Notes: generated from the letters alone by a model not told the origin. Positions 42,058 through 52,923 are shown, counted from the first letter of the stretch. The stretch: DNA of 64,000 bases from Sporothrix humicola (GCA_021396245.1 WNYE01000081.1:62001-126000); one strand, 5' to 3'. Translations and numbers: made by a program.

Positions 42058-44902
42058 ATGGCAGCACCCACGCGAGCCGCACCCCCCTTCAGATCGGACG
42101 AAACCGAGACTGAGTGGAGAGATGCTTCGACACCGCGGCAAAAATCGAAGCGCGTTCGCACTGGTAAGTAATTTGGTGAATTCGGTGTCGTGTTTGACCA
42201 TGCTTTGTACAATGTTACTGACGACTCTCGACTCTCGCGCGTCTCGTCAGGCTGCTTAACATGTCGTGCCCGTAAGATCAAGTGTGATGAAAAACCGGGA
42301 GGATGCACCAATTGTGAAAAACGGTTTCTCGTTTGTGACTATGATACGCCTGGCACACAGAGCACACAGACAGAAGCGACAGAAGCGCATCTCCCCTCCC
42401 CGCCGGTTGCTTCTTATAGCTGCGAACAATGTCGTGTTGCAAGGAGCCGATGCACACGCGCGCACCCAAAATGTGCTCGCTGCCACACGCGCAACCTATC
42501 ATGCGCCTACCGCGACGGCGACGGAAGTGGAGCGGCCCGCCTAACGCCGACTGCCCGGCAACGTATCGAGCTGGCGAGGAGGAGAAACGGTCACAGAAAA
42601 AGGCCTCCACAACGTGCAGCATTCACCTCGCCAGGACATCAACCCAATCATGGCGAACATGCCGAACTGGTCGATGAAACCAGCGACAACACAGACACCG
42701 GCGTCGGGTGGCAGCCGGATTCGAGACAGACGGAGGGGGACACTGTGACGGCTGTGCCGTCACATGCGGAGCCCGGAGTAGCGCAAGGAAGCACACCACC
42801 GCCTCAAGCCCACGACGAACCTCTTGACGGGCACACTTATCGACAGAGTCCTCATGTCCGACAATCAGCCAACGGCGAACAGGGAAACAAAGACCAAGAA
42901 CTGTCTGACGTGTCTGGCACGGTCCCAGAGAATGTGCATGAATATGTCAACGCTTTTTTCGAACATGTCGCCCCCTACCAGGCCAATGCTTTCCTGCACC
43001 GTGGGATGTTGGGACAGCAGATGCGTGACAACCAAGCCTCGGAAACACTACTTTTGGCCATTTGTGCTATCAGTGCCCGTTTTGTCGACAATACACATCA
43101 CACGACCATTACACTTGCAAGCACGAGATCGCGAACATGGGCTCGGACGGCTGCATGCCGGCTCTTGTTTGCACAGAATGTGACAATCGACAAGGCCATG
43201 GCGGCATTGCTTCTCTGCAAAAACGCTGCCTACAGTGGCGACTTCAACCAGGCGTTTCTGTTGGCCGCGCTGGCAAACCGGTTTGCTCTGAAATTGCATC
43301 TATTCGACGAGACTCGCTGGGCTCACAGTGTAGGTAACGTTGGTAACGCGGATACGGATACGGCAGGCAGTTCATGGCTTACAGCTGAGCAAAGGCGTCG
43401 CGTCATGTTTGCATGCTACAGCGTGGACCGTGCAACGGCAACTGGTCTTGCAGAATTGACTTTCTGTCCAGCAACAAGTCTTCGACTGTCCTTGCCAAGT
43501 GAGGATTACAACTATGAGTGAGTCTTTTTGCTTCCCGCCATGTAACTAAATAGTCTCGTAACAGTCTGGCAACGTCATAATATCTTCTAACCTGCCATCT
43601 CTGGTACGCAGTCTCGATATTCCCTGCACAACACCAGTGCCGGTTCTCGAGGCAGACGACCTGGGCTCCGTCAATCCATCCTACGAGTCTGTTGGCATCA
43701 TGGGCCACTATGTCGCTCTCGTCGGTATTCGATACATGATTCTTCGGTACATTGAGTCTCTCTCGACTTTTGATACGGGCAATACAGGCACTTCGACTGT
43801 TCTTCCTCCGTGGGATCCGTCCTCGGACTATTTTCTCTGCCTCCGAAAACTGGCCCAGTGGCAGCGAATGCTTCCAGCCCGCTTCCGTCTTACACGCGCC
43901 GTTCTGTTCAGTCGCCACCACACGCCTCACTACCACCTCGGCCCACTCGTTATGCTGCACCTGTGGTTTGATATGCTGCATTGTGAGTTGTATCGCTTGG
44001 CTTTACAGACGCATGTCGAACAACCGCACTTGCAAGCCCTGTTCCAACTGGCACCGCCTGGCTGGCTCGACCAGACACAGAATTTGTGTATACTTCACGC
44101 GCGCCAGATGGTTCAGACCTTGCAGGCTGTAGAGGATGTGACCTCTTCTGGAGGTAGCAGTGAGCATCTAGACGGATCGAGCCCAATGTCAGTCGGATTC
44201 ACAATTCTTGATCCAAGCCTTTCCATGCTCTGCTATGCCAGCGCCAAGATCCAACTCATGCATTCTACGGCCGCCAGAACTCCGCAATCTGCCATCATTG
44301 ACAATGTCGCAAACTCGGCCGAACGAGTCGAGCACTTTCGTGTTCTCTTGGTATTTGTCGAGCGCCTCGCACGGTTTTATGCGCCGGCATCTTTTTTGGT
44401 ATGTTCTATGCCACGATCAAACGATCAAAATACCCTTCTATTTACACCCCTCGGTGTTCCTCATTATTAACCATTAACCGACTTACTCGTGATGCAGTTG
44501 CGCGAGATAAAAAACAATCTCCAGCAAAACGGCATTGTTGGACCGTGGAGGTACGACACGACTTCTTTCAAACCACCTGGAAATTGAAATTCGTGCTGGG
44601 GACTAACAGTAACAATTTAGCGAACCAACTGCTGCGAGTGCTGGCACACAGACGCCCGATCACCCATGGTTCGCACGCCTTCGGGGTCTGGACCAGCCAT
44701 CACCACCGAGCGTACGTAATCAACACACTGCACATGCATTTCCTCTTTCTTTTCCTTCCATTACTAAACTAATTGCAACCGTAAATTGCGTCTCTAGTTC
44801 TTTTGGGGCTTGGAAGATGTCGACCTCTTTGGCGACGTACTGCACGCGTCGGACATTTCCCTGTTCAACCAAGTTACAGGTGTCCCTGAATGGCTGCGAT
44901 AA
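42058..44902 (+). CDS. Transcription factor with two tandem Zn(II)2Cys6 clusters
   Basis: Nuclear regulator of 802 residues. Six exons: 42058-42163, 42251-43517, 43612-44398, 44498-44550, 44621-44711, 44798-44902. The splice after VRT gives SKRVRTGCLTCRARK. Cluster 1 is C37-C40-C47-C54-C57-C64 and cluster 2 is C93-C96-C103-C110-C113-C120; both have exact C-x2-C-x6-C-x6-C-x2-C-x6-C spacing. A basic stretch follows (about 134-150), then an acidic, low-complexity linker. The fungal-specific regulatory domain starts near 220 (VNAFFEHVAPYQANAFLHRG) and includes RRRVMFACYSVDRA. Most family members have one cluster. It is divergent from an esterase and near a DHA2 exporter, its likely targets. Confidence 0.92.
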
Positions 44903-45605
44903 AGGCTAGACGAGAGACGAAAATCACACAATCGTTAACGGCAAGAGAACCTAGTATCGTGAGATTTGGTGCATTTTCTTAGCTTTGATGATCAAGTTTC
45001 GACAGATACAGCTTATTCACTGAGCCGACGTCAATGGCAGTAGGATTTAATTAACTGTGTTAATCTTTCTGTGACGCAAATCGTTCTTGTGCTGCCACAG
45101 TAATTAATGTAAATACGGGCACCCTGGCTGATGTTTACTAGCCCCTATTTGGCCACCTGCATTTGCTCCGTATTTAATCACCATACATCTGGACACCCAA
45201 GAAACGCGACAAAACTTCAACGCGCGTGTTTTCTTACACAGTATTATTTTTCGTTCCCAATTTCAAATTGTTCTTCAGTGCGATGCCCTTTACATGTGCA
45301 TTGTTCTTTGTTCACAGCTGTGTACCATCCATTGTGCAAAATTTCAACGCGCGCCTTTGTTCATGGGCATTTTCTGTGGTTTTGAGTGTCTTTCAACTAT
45401 TTAGTATTTTACATGTTTATTTCTCGCGGACGTTCCCGCTTGTTCCCGTACACAGTGCTATCGGTAAGGTTCATCTGATGTATTGCTTGGTGACACACAC
45501 ACGATGTTAGCTTCATGTTCAATGCCACGTGGGAAAAAAAATCGAAAATGATCATGGCCAGTGCAATGAACATTTTTCGTGTTCATGATACTTTTCAGCA
45601 ACGAG

Positions 45606-45640
45606 AGGAAGAGGTATAAATGAACCAGAAACCCTCGTGA
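45606..45640 (+). promoter_or_regulatory. Promoter block with TATAAA, shared with 54029-54055
   Basis: GAGGTATAAATGAACCAGAA, followed by a CTCGTGA word, lies about 175 bp upstream of the ATG at 45794. The 54.2-kb gene has GAGAGGTATAAATAAACCAC, then GAGTCTC, about 145 bp upstream of its ATG. The likeness extends beyond a generic TATA box, so the two promoters are probably homologous. Confidence 0.65.
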
Positions 45641-45664
45641 ATTCCATGACTCAATTCATTATTC

Positions 45665-45674
45665 ACAACACAAC

Positions 45675-45707
<33 letters not shown>

Positions 45708-45708
45708 C
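45665..45708. repeat. (CAA)n microsatellite in the 5' leader
   Basis: About twelve CAA units, slightly interrupted at the 5' end, lie 90-130 bp before the ATG at 45794. CAA-rich leaders are unstructured and can favour translation. Confidence 0.9.
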
Positions 45709-45793
45709 CACAAACCCACCAGAAACAACACAACCAGCAGCAGCAAAAACCAGCAATCCAAACAACTCAGCCCAACCCAACCAGGCCATCACA

Positions 45794-47953
45794 ATGGCCA
45801 GCAACGGAGAAGGCAGCAGCGGGAGCGGCGGCGCCCATAACGGCGGCGGCCAAAATGGCAAAGGGAAGAAGCCCAAGCATCATCTCCTCAATGACATGCC
45901 GGCTGAGATTCTTCGCCGCTGCCTCGAGTTTGCAGCGCCCACCTACGATGCTCCCACCGGTATAGGTCTCGAGCACTTGAGCAACCGCAACCCAGACAGC
46001 AAGTTTCTCAAGGACGTAGTCAGCTTGGAGTATGAGTTTCTGTCGGAGCATGTCCAGCATGTGGCCCTGGAGACGTCGTTTACAAACATTTCGATTGCAT
46101 TCAGTTGTGAGCTGAATCGCCTCCTTCGTCTGTTTGGCGATGACAACACTCTTGCCTCGAACGTCCGCAAGATCTCACTGCCAATGTTCAAGCTTGTGAA
46201 CAGAGACCATATTCTGCACATGGAGACTACTGGCCCGAACACCTGCCCGGTCAGCCCTCCGGAGAGCCGGGTGGCGTCTCCGCCTCCGCCATCGGCACCA
46301 CGCAGCGAGAGCAGCGTGACGATGGAAGATCGCGACCCGGCCACCCGCGATGCCGTCGACTTTGTTGCCATGATGGCCACTCCGCTTGCGCAGCAGCTGG
46401 TCAAGCACTACATGGGGATCTATGTCAATCTGATGGATTTGATCCCGAGAGAAGTGCTGGAGGATTCGGGGAATGTGTCCTCGGAGAATCTGTCCGCCCG
46501 GATGTGCACGTATACCATGAACACGATTCTTTTTGGGATGCTGATCCGGGAGACGCTGGGTGTCACGGAGATCGACTCGCGCCTCTACGGTGTCGGGATG
46601 ATGCCTGCTATCCTCAGCGAGAGCGACCTTGACAAGCCTGAAACCGGGTATCGGCTGCACCTTCCTCAGCTGCGCAAGCTCGTTCTTGGCGAGTCTTTCT
46701 TCCCCGGGTTCCCCTTCAATATGGTCGACATGCACAGCCTTCTCCTGGAGAGTGCACCGAACCTGGAAGAGCTCACAATCGTTTGCGCGGACCGCATCAT
46801 TCGCACGCAGGGCTATATGGAGCTGGAGGACTATGGCAACGCGTGTCCTATTGCAAATGCCAATGCTTCCAAGACCAAGGAGACCAAGGAGATCAAGGAG
46901 ACCAAGGAGACCAAGACGGCCGCGGGTGCCGGTGCCAGCAAGTTCAAAACTGCCGCCAACACCAATCTGGCACCGCTCGCCAAGCTAACCAGGCTCTGCC
47001 TCGACAGCTGCAAGCTCGCAAACCGCGACCTCGACATCGTGATGAAGTTGATGCCGCGTCCGTCCTCCACCTATCCGTTTGGTCTGCAGAGCTTCCGGGC
47101 CTCCGTTAGAGCCTTGGGCACAGTCCAATCGCTGGACCAACGGGCAAAGTATCCCAATAGCCCCGCGTACAACGACCAGGTGGCTACCTGCTATGACACT
47201 GTGCACTCCCTTCTGCCCTGGAAAAAGACGCTATGCGAGCTGGAACTGACATGTGGAGCAGACCCCAGAGGACTGCAACCCCTCACGGACACATACCGGT
47301 ATGCCATATCGGCCAGCCTGCACCGTCTCAAGCCGTCTCTCGGCACGTCGCTTCTGCCGCGCTTCGAGGGCCTCAAGAAGCTCACCATCTCGGCCGCTCT
47401 TTTCAACATGTGCGCGCCTCGGAAGCACATTGACGATGAGCTCGCAGCCATGGCTAGTGCCGCTGCGACCCGGGAGACGGTCGACGAGGAGAAGCGCCGC
47501 GTGATGGACTCTCTGGTCTACAACCTCCCGCCCAATCTCGAGCAGCTGACCCTCCTTCGGCCCCGCCGAGACGAGGATGCCGTTGAGGTTGCGGAGAAGG
47601 CCCAAGAGGTTAGTAATGACGCCGCTCTACCACGCCTTTTTCAATTCGGAGCCCTTGACCAGTTCACTGACTGCCTTGTCCCCATCAGCGCGCTGCTCCT
47701 CGCCATGAAAAGGGACGGCAAGTTCCCGCACCTGAACTGCATCGTCGTTGCGGTGCCGGACAATTCGGTGCCTGGACTGGTGAACGGAGCGCCATACAAT
47801 GGTGGGCGTCCCATGGACATCACCTATCCGATCCCAGTCGACAAGAACAGCCCCAACGGCGCCTCCCGGAACGTCAACATCAAGATGGCCTTGAGGTTCC
47901 CCAGCCAGGTGAGAGCCATGGTGGCCGTTTTGGACACAACTGGCACATACTAA
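45794..47953 (+). CDS. Divergent F-box/LRR-like protein, family member 2
   Basis: Single-exon protein of 719 residues, function unknown. A Gly/Ser-rich N-terminus precedes an F-box-like helix (LNDMPAEILRRCLEF, about 32-46). Then come ELNRLLRLFG, a Pro/Ser linker (SPPESRVASPPPP), VGMMPAI, and leucine-rich segments such as LLLESAPNLEELTI. A Lys/Glu/Thr repeat (TKETKEIKETKETK) lies near 360. The C-terminal scaffold is CYDTVHSLLPWKKTL, GTSLLPRFEGLKKLTIS, NLPPNLEQLTLLRP and VPISALLLAMKRDGKFPHL. It is closest to the copy at 54.2 kb across its full length. Start context is ATCACAATGG. An SCF-adaptor role is possible but unproven; the F-box match is weak. Confidence 0.78.
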   Translation: MASNGEGSSGSGGAHNGGGQNGKGKKPKHHLLNDMPAEILRRCLEFAAPTYDAPTGIGLEHLSNRNPDSKFLKDVVSLEYEFLSEHVQHVALETSFTNISIAFSCELNRLLRLFGDDNTLASNVRKISLPMFKLVNRDHILHMETTGPNTCPVSPPESRVASPPPPSAPRSESSVTMEDRDPATRDAVDFVAMMATPLAQQLVKHYMGIYVNLMDLIPREVLEDSGNVSSENLSARMCTYTMNTILFGMLIRETLGVTEIDSRLYGVGMMPAILSESDLDKPETGYRLHLPQLRKLVLGESFFPGFPFNMVDMHSLLLESAPNLEELTIVCADRIIRTQGYMELEDYGNACPIANANASKTKETKEIKETKETKTAAGAGASKFKTAANTNLAPLAKLTRLCLDSCKLANRDLDIVMKLMPRPSSTYPFGLQSFRASVRALGTVQSLDQRAKYPNSPAYNDQVATCYDTVHSLLPWKKTLCELELTCGADPRGLQPLTDTYRYAISASLHRLKPSLGTSLLPRFEGLKKLTISAALFNMCAPRKHIDDELAAMASAAATRETVDEEKRRVMDSLVYNLPPNLEQLTLLRPRRDEDAVEVAEKAQEVSNDAALPRLFQFGALDQFTDCLVPISALLLAMKRDGKFPHLNCIVVAVPDNSVPGLVNGAPYNGGRPMDITYPIPVDKNSPNGASRNVNIKMALRFPSQVRAMVAVLDTTGTY
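46871..46918 (+). repeat. In-frame AC/ATCAAGGAG-type minisatellite
   Basis: Five ACCAAGGAG-like 9-mers encode a TKE/IKE run inside family member 2. All units are multiples of three, so length change would keep the frame. Confidence 0.85.
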
Positions 47954-49235
47954 AGGCGCAAAGCAATCGAAAGCCAATATTTCCAGATTGCGGAGTGCGG
48001 CGTATTTGGCAACATTTGTTGCCGTCCATTCTTCTAGTGTTTTGACTCTTTCCCTTTGTTTTGTTGACAGTTGCTTTTTTTTTGTTTTGGTAAGTAAACA
48101 ATAAAATCATAAAACTCCAACTATTGTATCCTATAATCTGCCCAATGAGTATCATATGTCGTGATAAAGAACAAAATTAACCAAACAACGTAGACGGTGA
48201 TCAAAGAGCGTGTTCATGATACGACGTTGAATCGACCAATCAAAGTCCAGAATTTTTCACTTATATCCTTGTCAACGTTGACCTTCCTCTCCCATTTGCA
48301 CCGTTTATTTTCGATGTGCCCCAGATACTTGAAAAGATCCAAGAACGGTGAGCGTTTGCAATGGGTGTCGCGTGAGAAGAGCTAGGTGGTAGTTGTGCAG
48401 CGTGCATTTTGCGCTGCGTTTTAGGAGCCTCAGGGGTAAATTACCCCATACTTTAGGGAACTCGGCGGGGTTCAAGCGTGTACAGGGTTTGGTTAGCCGT
48501 CATGTCCCAGCCAATAGGCGACTTCAGGCGTTACAGGGTCAATCGAGGCATTAACAAACTCACGCCGGGCTTCAGTTACGCCGATAGAGTTGGATCTGAC
48601 TGACATGTATCAAGTCAAGAACGTTTTCTAATGTTGTCAAAATCGGCGGCTGGGACCTGAAAGGTAAGGTAAGGTGAGGAACGAGAGACGGCATTTAATA
48701 TGTCGGTGCTACCTGTGCAGTGAAGCCAAGAGTGTAAAAAGGTGCACAAAAGTGCACGCGGAGAAAAAAAAACATTGTGACTCAATTCACAGAAGCCATA
48801 AAGTAAATCAGAACCAAAAGAACAAAAGAACGGATGTCTTGCTCCGTGATCCGTCGCCCGTGCTAATGCGTATGAGGAAGGTGGGATCCAGGCAGAACCA
48901 GCCCGTCTCACCGGCTTCGGAAGCCCGAGGTCGTTAAGGCAGCACGCCATGCAAAGAAAGGATCAGATACGCATCTGTCGGCGTAATTCCGGATCTGATA
49001 AGCGGATCTGATAAAATAAAATGGATCCAATCCAATCCAAGCGGAGGGCCAGATTTTGCCTTGCATTTGCCTTACAGGTTTAAATAATTCAATAACCCGA
49101 GAAGCCCTCCATTCCTGTCCATGTTCGACTTTTTCTATTTTCTACGCCGTACTTATACTTTCCTTTGCATCATCGGCTCACCACTCCAAATTCCAAATTC
49201 CAAATTCCCCTCCGGAGACAACAAAGACAATCACC
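47954..49235. other. Intergenic with conserved element copy 1
   Basis: Contains the recurring non-coding element (48190-48248) and the DHA1 exporter leader. There is no ATG in the open frame upstream of 49236. Nothing else is recognised. Confidence 0.6.
48190..48248 (+). repeat. Conserved non-coding element, copy 1
   Basis: GTAGACGGTGATCAAAGAGC, then GTGTTCATGAT, GACGTTGAATCG and ACCAATCA. It lies about 240 bp beyond the stop of family member 2. Related copies are at 53484, 56358 and 58751. Confidence 0.85.
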
Positions 49236-50843
49236 ATGGCAGACCCCGAGACCGTTGACGCAATTGTGGCGGCGCCGGACCGCGTCGCTCTCCGAGAAAG
49301 CGACAGCAAGAAGCCTGTCGACGTCGAGATGGTGCGCATTTCGAGAAAGGCGAGTGAAACTGCCCAAGAAACTGCGCAAGACAACGGGGACGTCGCCGAC
49401 CCGTTCCTCGTCGAGTTTGACCGGCCCTACGATGCTGGCAACCCGCAGGACTGGCCCGCCAGCCGCAAGTGGATGGTCACGGATGTGCTGTCGGCCACGG
49501 GGTTTTGCCGCATCATGGTCTCCACCATTATGGCCCCCGCGCTGCCCACCATCGCTGCCGAGCTGGGCATGAGCCCGACCGAGTCGGCCATGGCGCTGTC
49601 GAGCTACTTGCTGGCCACCGCGTTTGGACCCTTGGTGACGGGCCCGCTCTCGGAAGTGTATGGCCGGCAGATCGTGCTGCACTCGTCGAGCATCTGGTTT
49701 TTGGTGTGGAACGCGGTCTGTGGGTTTGCGCACTCCAAGGGCGCCCTCATTGCGGCGCGGTTCCTCGCCGGTCTAGGCGCGAGTGCCATTTACGCCCTGG
49801 CGGGCGGCGTGCTCGGCGACATTTGGCGGCCCGAACAGCGCGGTCGCTCGCTCGGCATTTATCTGCTGATCCCCCTTCTCGGGTCGGCCGTCGGACCTGT
49901 TCTTGGCGGCTTTATTACCGTGCGCACCACCTGGCGCTGGATGTTCTGGTCCACCTCCCTCTTCCAGGCGGCCATGGTCGGTGTGGCCATGATCAGCTTC
50001 CACGAGTCGTACCGCCCCCTATTGTTGCGGCGCCGTGCGGCCCGTCTTCGCCGCGAGACGGGCAATGACCGGTACCGCTCGCCGGACGAGGAGCGGGAGA
50101 GGCTTGCCGCCGACGCCCGTGATGGTGGTGGCCTTGTTCCCTCCAAGACCACCCTTCTCCTGCGCGTCTGGGCCCGCGCCCTCATGCGGCCACTCCGTCT
50201 GTTATTCCATCACCCGATCATCCAGGTCACCGCCGTCATCACCGGCTTCGGCTACGGCATGCTCTACATTGCGCTGTCGACCTATTCGGAAATGTGGACC
50301 ACCCAATACAACGAGTCTATCGAAATCAGCGGGCTGCATTACATTGCCGTCGCCGGCGGGGAGCTGGTGGCGTCGCAGGTCGGCGGACCGCTCATGGACT
50401 TTTTGTATGCGCGCACCCGCCGCAACGAAGGGACGATTACACCCGAATCGCGCATCCCCCTCATGTTTCCCTCCTTTTTGCTTTCTTGGGCCGGCCTCGT
50501 GGCCTACGGCTGGGTCGCCCACTACCGCGTGCACTGGGCCGTGGTCGACCTTGCGGTGTTTGTCATGTCCTTCGGTATGCAGCTGAACGGCCTGCCGCTG
50601 ACAGCCTACGTGATCGACGTCTACGGCGACCAGACATCGAGTGCCATGGCCGCCAACCAGTTTGTCAAGAGCCTGTGCGCGTTTCTGTTCCCGCTCTTTG
50701 CGCCGAGCATGTACCAGCGCCTGGGCTATGGGTGGGCCAACGTGTTGATTGCGTTCGTGTGGGTGGTCATTTCCGTGCCCCCGGTGCTGTATATTTGGCG
50801 GTTTGGTGCCAAATTGCGGGCCAGGGCTGTTGTTATTCATTAA
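49236..50843 (+). CDS. MFS multidrug exporter (DHA1, 12-TM type)
   Basis: Proton antiporter of 535 residues, single exon. A hydrophilic N-terminus of about 75 residues ends in the DHA1 motif NPQDWPASRKWMV. Other motifs: LPTIAAELGMSPTE, GPLSEVYGRQIVLHSS (motif A), RFLAGLGASAIYALAGGVLGD, and motif C GSAVGPVLGGFI. A basic central loop (LLRRRAARLRRETG) and YNESIEISGLHYIAV follow. About 12 membrane segments. The ATG at 49236 has a perfect CACCATGG context and is the first in this frame. It probably exports drugs or metabolites. It is flanked by F-box/LRR-like genes and is transcribed away from the conserved element. Confidence 0.92.
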   Translation: MADPETVDAIVAAPDRVALRESDSKKPVDVEMVRISRKASETAQETAQDNGDVADPFLVEFDRPYDAGNPQDWPASRKWMVTDVLSATGFCRIMVSTIMAPALPTIAAELGMSPTESAMALSSYLLATAFGPLVTGPLSEVYGRQIVLHSSSIWFLVWNAVCGFAHSKGALIAARFLAGLGASAIYALAGGVLGDIWRPEQRGRSLGIYLLIPLLGSAVGPVLGGFITVRTTWRWMFWSTSLFQAAMVGVAMISFHESYRPLLLRRRAARLRRETGNDRYRSPDEERERLAADARDGGGLVPSKTTLLLRVWARALMRPLRLLFHHPIIQVTAVITGFGYGMLYIALSTYSEMWTTQYNESIEISGLHYIAVAGGELVASQVGGPLMDFLYARTRRNEGTITPESRIPLMFPSFLLSWAGLVAYGWVAHYRVHWAVVDLAVFVMSFGMQLNGLPLTAYVIDVYGDQTSSAMAANQFVKSLCAFLFPLFAPSMYQRLGYGWANVLIAFVWVVISVPPVLYIWRFGAKLRARAVVIH

Positions 50844-51060
50844 TCAATAGAACAGAAAAAAAAAGACAGAGGACGGTTGTTATTATTGTTATCATTATTA
50901 TTATTCTTGCCTTCCTGAGCCACTCTGGGCTATTGGCGACTAGCTACACGTTGGCACAGGCATTAAGCACCCACATTTCTGCCTTGCAGCCACCATTCCG
51001 AGATTTGTAGTGGTCATCGTTTAAAAGACGGGGGGGGGGAAAAGAGAGAGAAATCCATCT

Positions 51061-51579
51061 CTACTGCTGAAGTAGAAGCTGTGGCTGTACCTGCGACAAC
51101 GCCTGCTCGGCCTGCTCGGCCTGCTCCGTCTGCCTAGCCTGCCCAGTGGGCTCGGCCTGCTCCTCGCCAAAGATGCCCCGGATGCGTTGGCGCGCTTTCC
51201 CCTTTACCTTGCGCAAGGTGCTAAGGATACCTCTTTTCTTTACCTCCGTGTTTATCGCAGATTTTCCAGTCATCTTGCTCTGCTGCGGTGTGCCCGCTGG
51301 CAGGCCAGGTGCGTCACTTCCGCTTGGATCACCGACGTGCGAGGGAGGCGATTGAATGCGACGATCGACCGGAGCCGAAGTATCCACCAATGTGCGTGCC
51401 CTGGCCATGTCGACGGGTGTCGCAGCGCCACCAGCACCAGCAGGGGTAGGGACGGCAGTGTCCGTTGCTGATTTCGATGGAGATGCTGACAGCTGCTCAT
51501 GTTCGGCGGCAGTGGCGGTGATGCCAGTGGCCGTTGGAAGACTGGCATGAGGAATGGAGTGGCGCGGGGAAGTGGGATC
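51061..51579 (-). other. In-frame open extension beyond the stop of the HNH gene
   Basis: After the TAG at 51580-51582 the same frame stays open for 172 codons to a stop at 51061. The encoded stretch is low-complexity: Ala/Thr/Ser-rich, then a Lys/Arg patch (KKRGILSTLRKVKGKARQR), then an EQA repeat (TEQAEQAEQA). The composition looks like a disordered tail, not random DNA. Possible readings are a recent nonsense mutation, stop-codon readthrough, a sequence error, or a separate small gene starting at the ATG at 51408. Confidence 0.45.
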
Positions 51580-52923
51580 CTAGTCCTCATCCTCCTCCTC
51601 CTCCTCTGCTAGCTCCAGTTCGTCCAGGCCCCTATTCCGGCTGCCAAAGCTGGACCGGAATTCTTCTTCTTCACGCTGCTCACGGGCAAATGACCGGGCC
51701 CAGCGCTGCGCCACCTCAGGCTCGAGAATGTCTTTCTCGACGGCTGCTTCGAGAAGAAACAGCCAAACGGGATCCAGGAATGGGTCGTCCATCGCAGAAG
51801 GCAGCGTCGTGTCATCATCGTCGTCGTTGCGCGGCGGCTGTCGGCCACCAAAGATCGAATGCAGCACAGCAGCCGCTTTCATACCCGCCATGAGACTGTG
51901 GACAGCCTGTTGGACTTGAAGGAACCGGATATCGGGCAGAGGGAAACGTTCTGGGTCGGATGTCTCCAAGCAGACCGTGTCGCCTGTCACGACAGGGCGA
52001 TACGCGCCATCGCTTGTGGGCCGCCGGGCATCCGCCATATCTGCGAGGATTGCATCTGCACGTGCGGAGGACTGATTTGCCCCGGGGGCGACGCAGTCGT
52101 TTGTCCAAATCAATTGCAGATACAGTCGTGTCTGAGGCTCAGACGGGTGTGGATCTGGAATGGGGCGCAGATAGAACTCGTACGCGTCCCATCGCTTGTG
52201 TGCGCCGCGTGCCAGGGGCAGGATGTTTGTTGGCTCTAAGCCGCGGTATGCGACATCGGCCAGTCGTTCCACAGGCCAGACCACTCGTAAAAGGTCCCAG
52301 AATTGGACCAGGCGGTCCGACTTTGTAAGGCGCACCGGGATGATGTGGGCAGCCTCCACCTGATCGACGCCCGTAAGTACACACCTCTTCCCATACCACG
52401 CGGGCACCGTAGCCTGTGCAGCCCTGTCGGCAGCGGGCCGCTGCGCGTTTGACGAGCCAGAAGGAGGAGTCGAGGGGCCGTCACGCGTAGATGAGGGCCT
52501 AAATTCGGGCCTGGCTTCGGGGTTCTTCCACATGCCGGTAATTTCGTGCGCGTAACTGAGGGCATGACGGTACGTATCCTTCAAGTATAAATCGAGGTCG
52601 TCACCGACCCTGTGCATGAATAGGCGCATGCCGTCCACAGTCAAAAAGACAATGGGCCAGAGAGCATCGCCGGCCGCGAGCTGCCGTACGAGCCATAAGT
52701 CGCGAAGTGTATGTGGGTAGACAGCTGTTCTTGCGGCTTCAATCCGTTGGTCTATGTACCGTTCAAATAAGAGTCGGAGCTCGGCGTCGGTTGATGGGAC
52801 GTCAAAGTTGTCCCCGGTTGAAGACGATGGCTGGGCCACATGCATGTCGTCCTGATCGTCCGGCCACCTTGCGGATCTATGGCCGGAAGGGAAAACGCGA
52901 ATCGGCGGCTGGTGGTCGTCCAT
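51580..52923 (-). CDS. HNH-endonuclease-domain protein (HNH_2 type)
   Basis: Single-exon protein of 447 residues. The centre has an HNH_2-like core: C181 (RCVLTGV), AAHIIP with H193, then EPTNILPL with N233 and H242 (ARGAHKRWDAYEFYL). The N-terminal 160 residues hold a helical domain common to fungal HNH proteins, followed by a Ser/Pro linker. The C-terminus is acidic (EEEEEDED) up to a TAG. HNH domains cleave nucleic acid with a metal ion; fungal HNH_2 proteins are numerous and mostly uncharacterised. The key His and Asn residues are present, so activity is plausible. The frame continues open after the TAG for 172 codons. It lies between two F-box/LRR-like genes. Confidence 0.82.
   Translation of the reverse strand: MDDHQPPIRVFPSGHRSARWPDDQDDMHVAQPSSSTGDNFDVPSTDAELRLLFERYIDQRIEAARTAVYPHTLRDLWLVRQLAAGDALWPIVFLTVDGMRLFMHRVGDDLDLYLKDTYRHALSYAHEITGMWKNPEARPEFRPSSTRDGPSTPPSGSSNAQRPAADRAAQATVPAWYGKRCVLTGVDQVEAAHIIPVRLTKSDRLVQFWDLLRVVWPVERLADVAYRGLEPTNILPLARGAHKRWDAYEFYLRPIPDPHPSEPQTRLYLQLIWTNDCVAPGANQSSARADAILADMADARRPTSDGAYRPVVTGDTVCLETSDPERFPLPDIRFLQVQQAVHSLMAGMKAAAVLHSIFGGRQPPRNDDDDDTTLPSAMDDPFLDPVWLFLLEAAVEKDILEPEVAQRWARSFAREQREEEEFRSSFGSRNRGLDELELAEEEEEDED

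Larger units (their letters stand above)
44903..45793. other. Intergenic, promoter of F-box/LRR-like member 2
   Basis: Includes a TATA box and leader shared with the copy at 54.2 kb, and a CAA microsatellite. Open frames at 45131-45510 show no motif. Confidence 0.6.

Noticed and set aside
37027..44902. Secondary-metabolite biosynthetic cluster
   Set aside because: An exporter, an esterase and a regulator are present, but no PKS, NRPS, terpene synthase or DMAT gene lies in the window.
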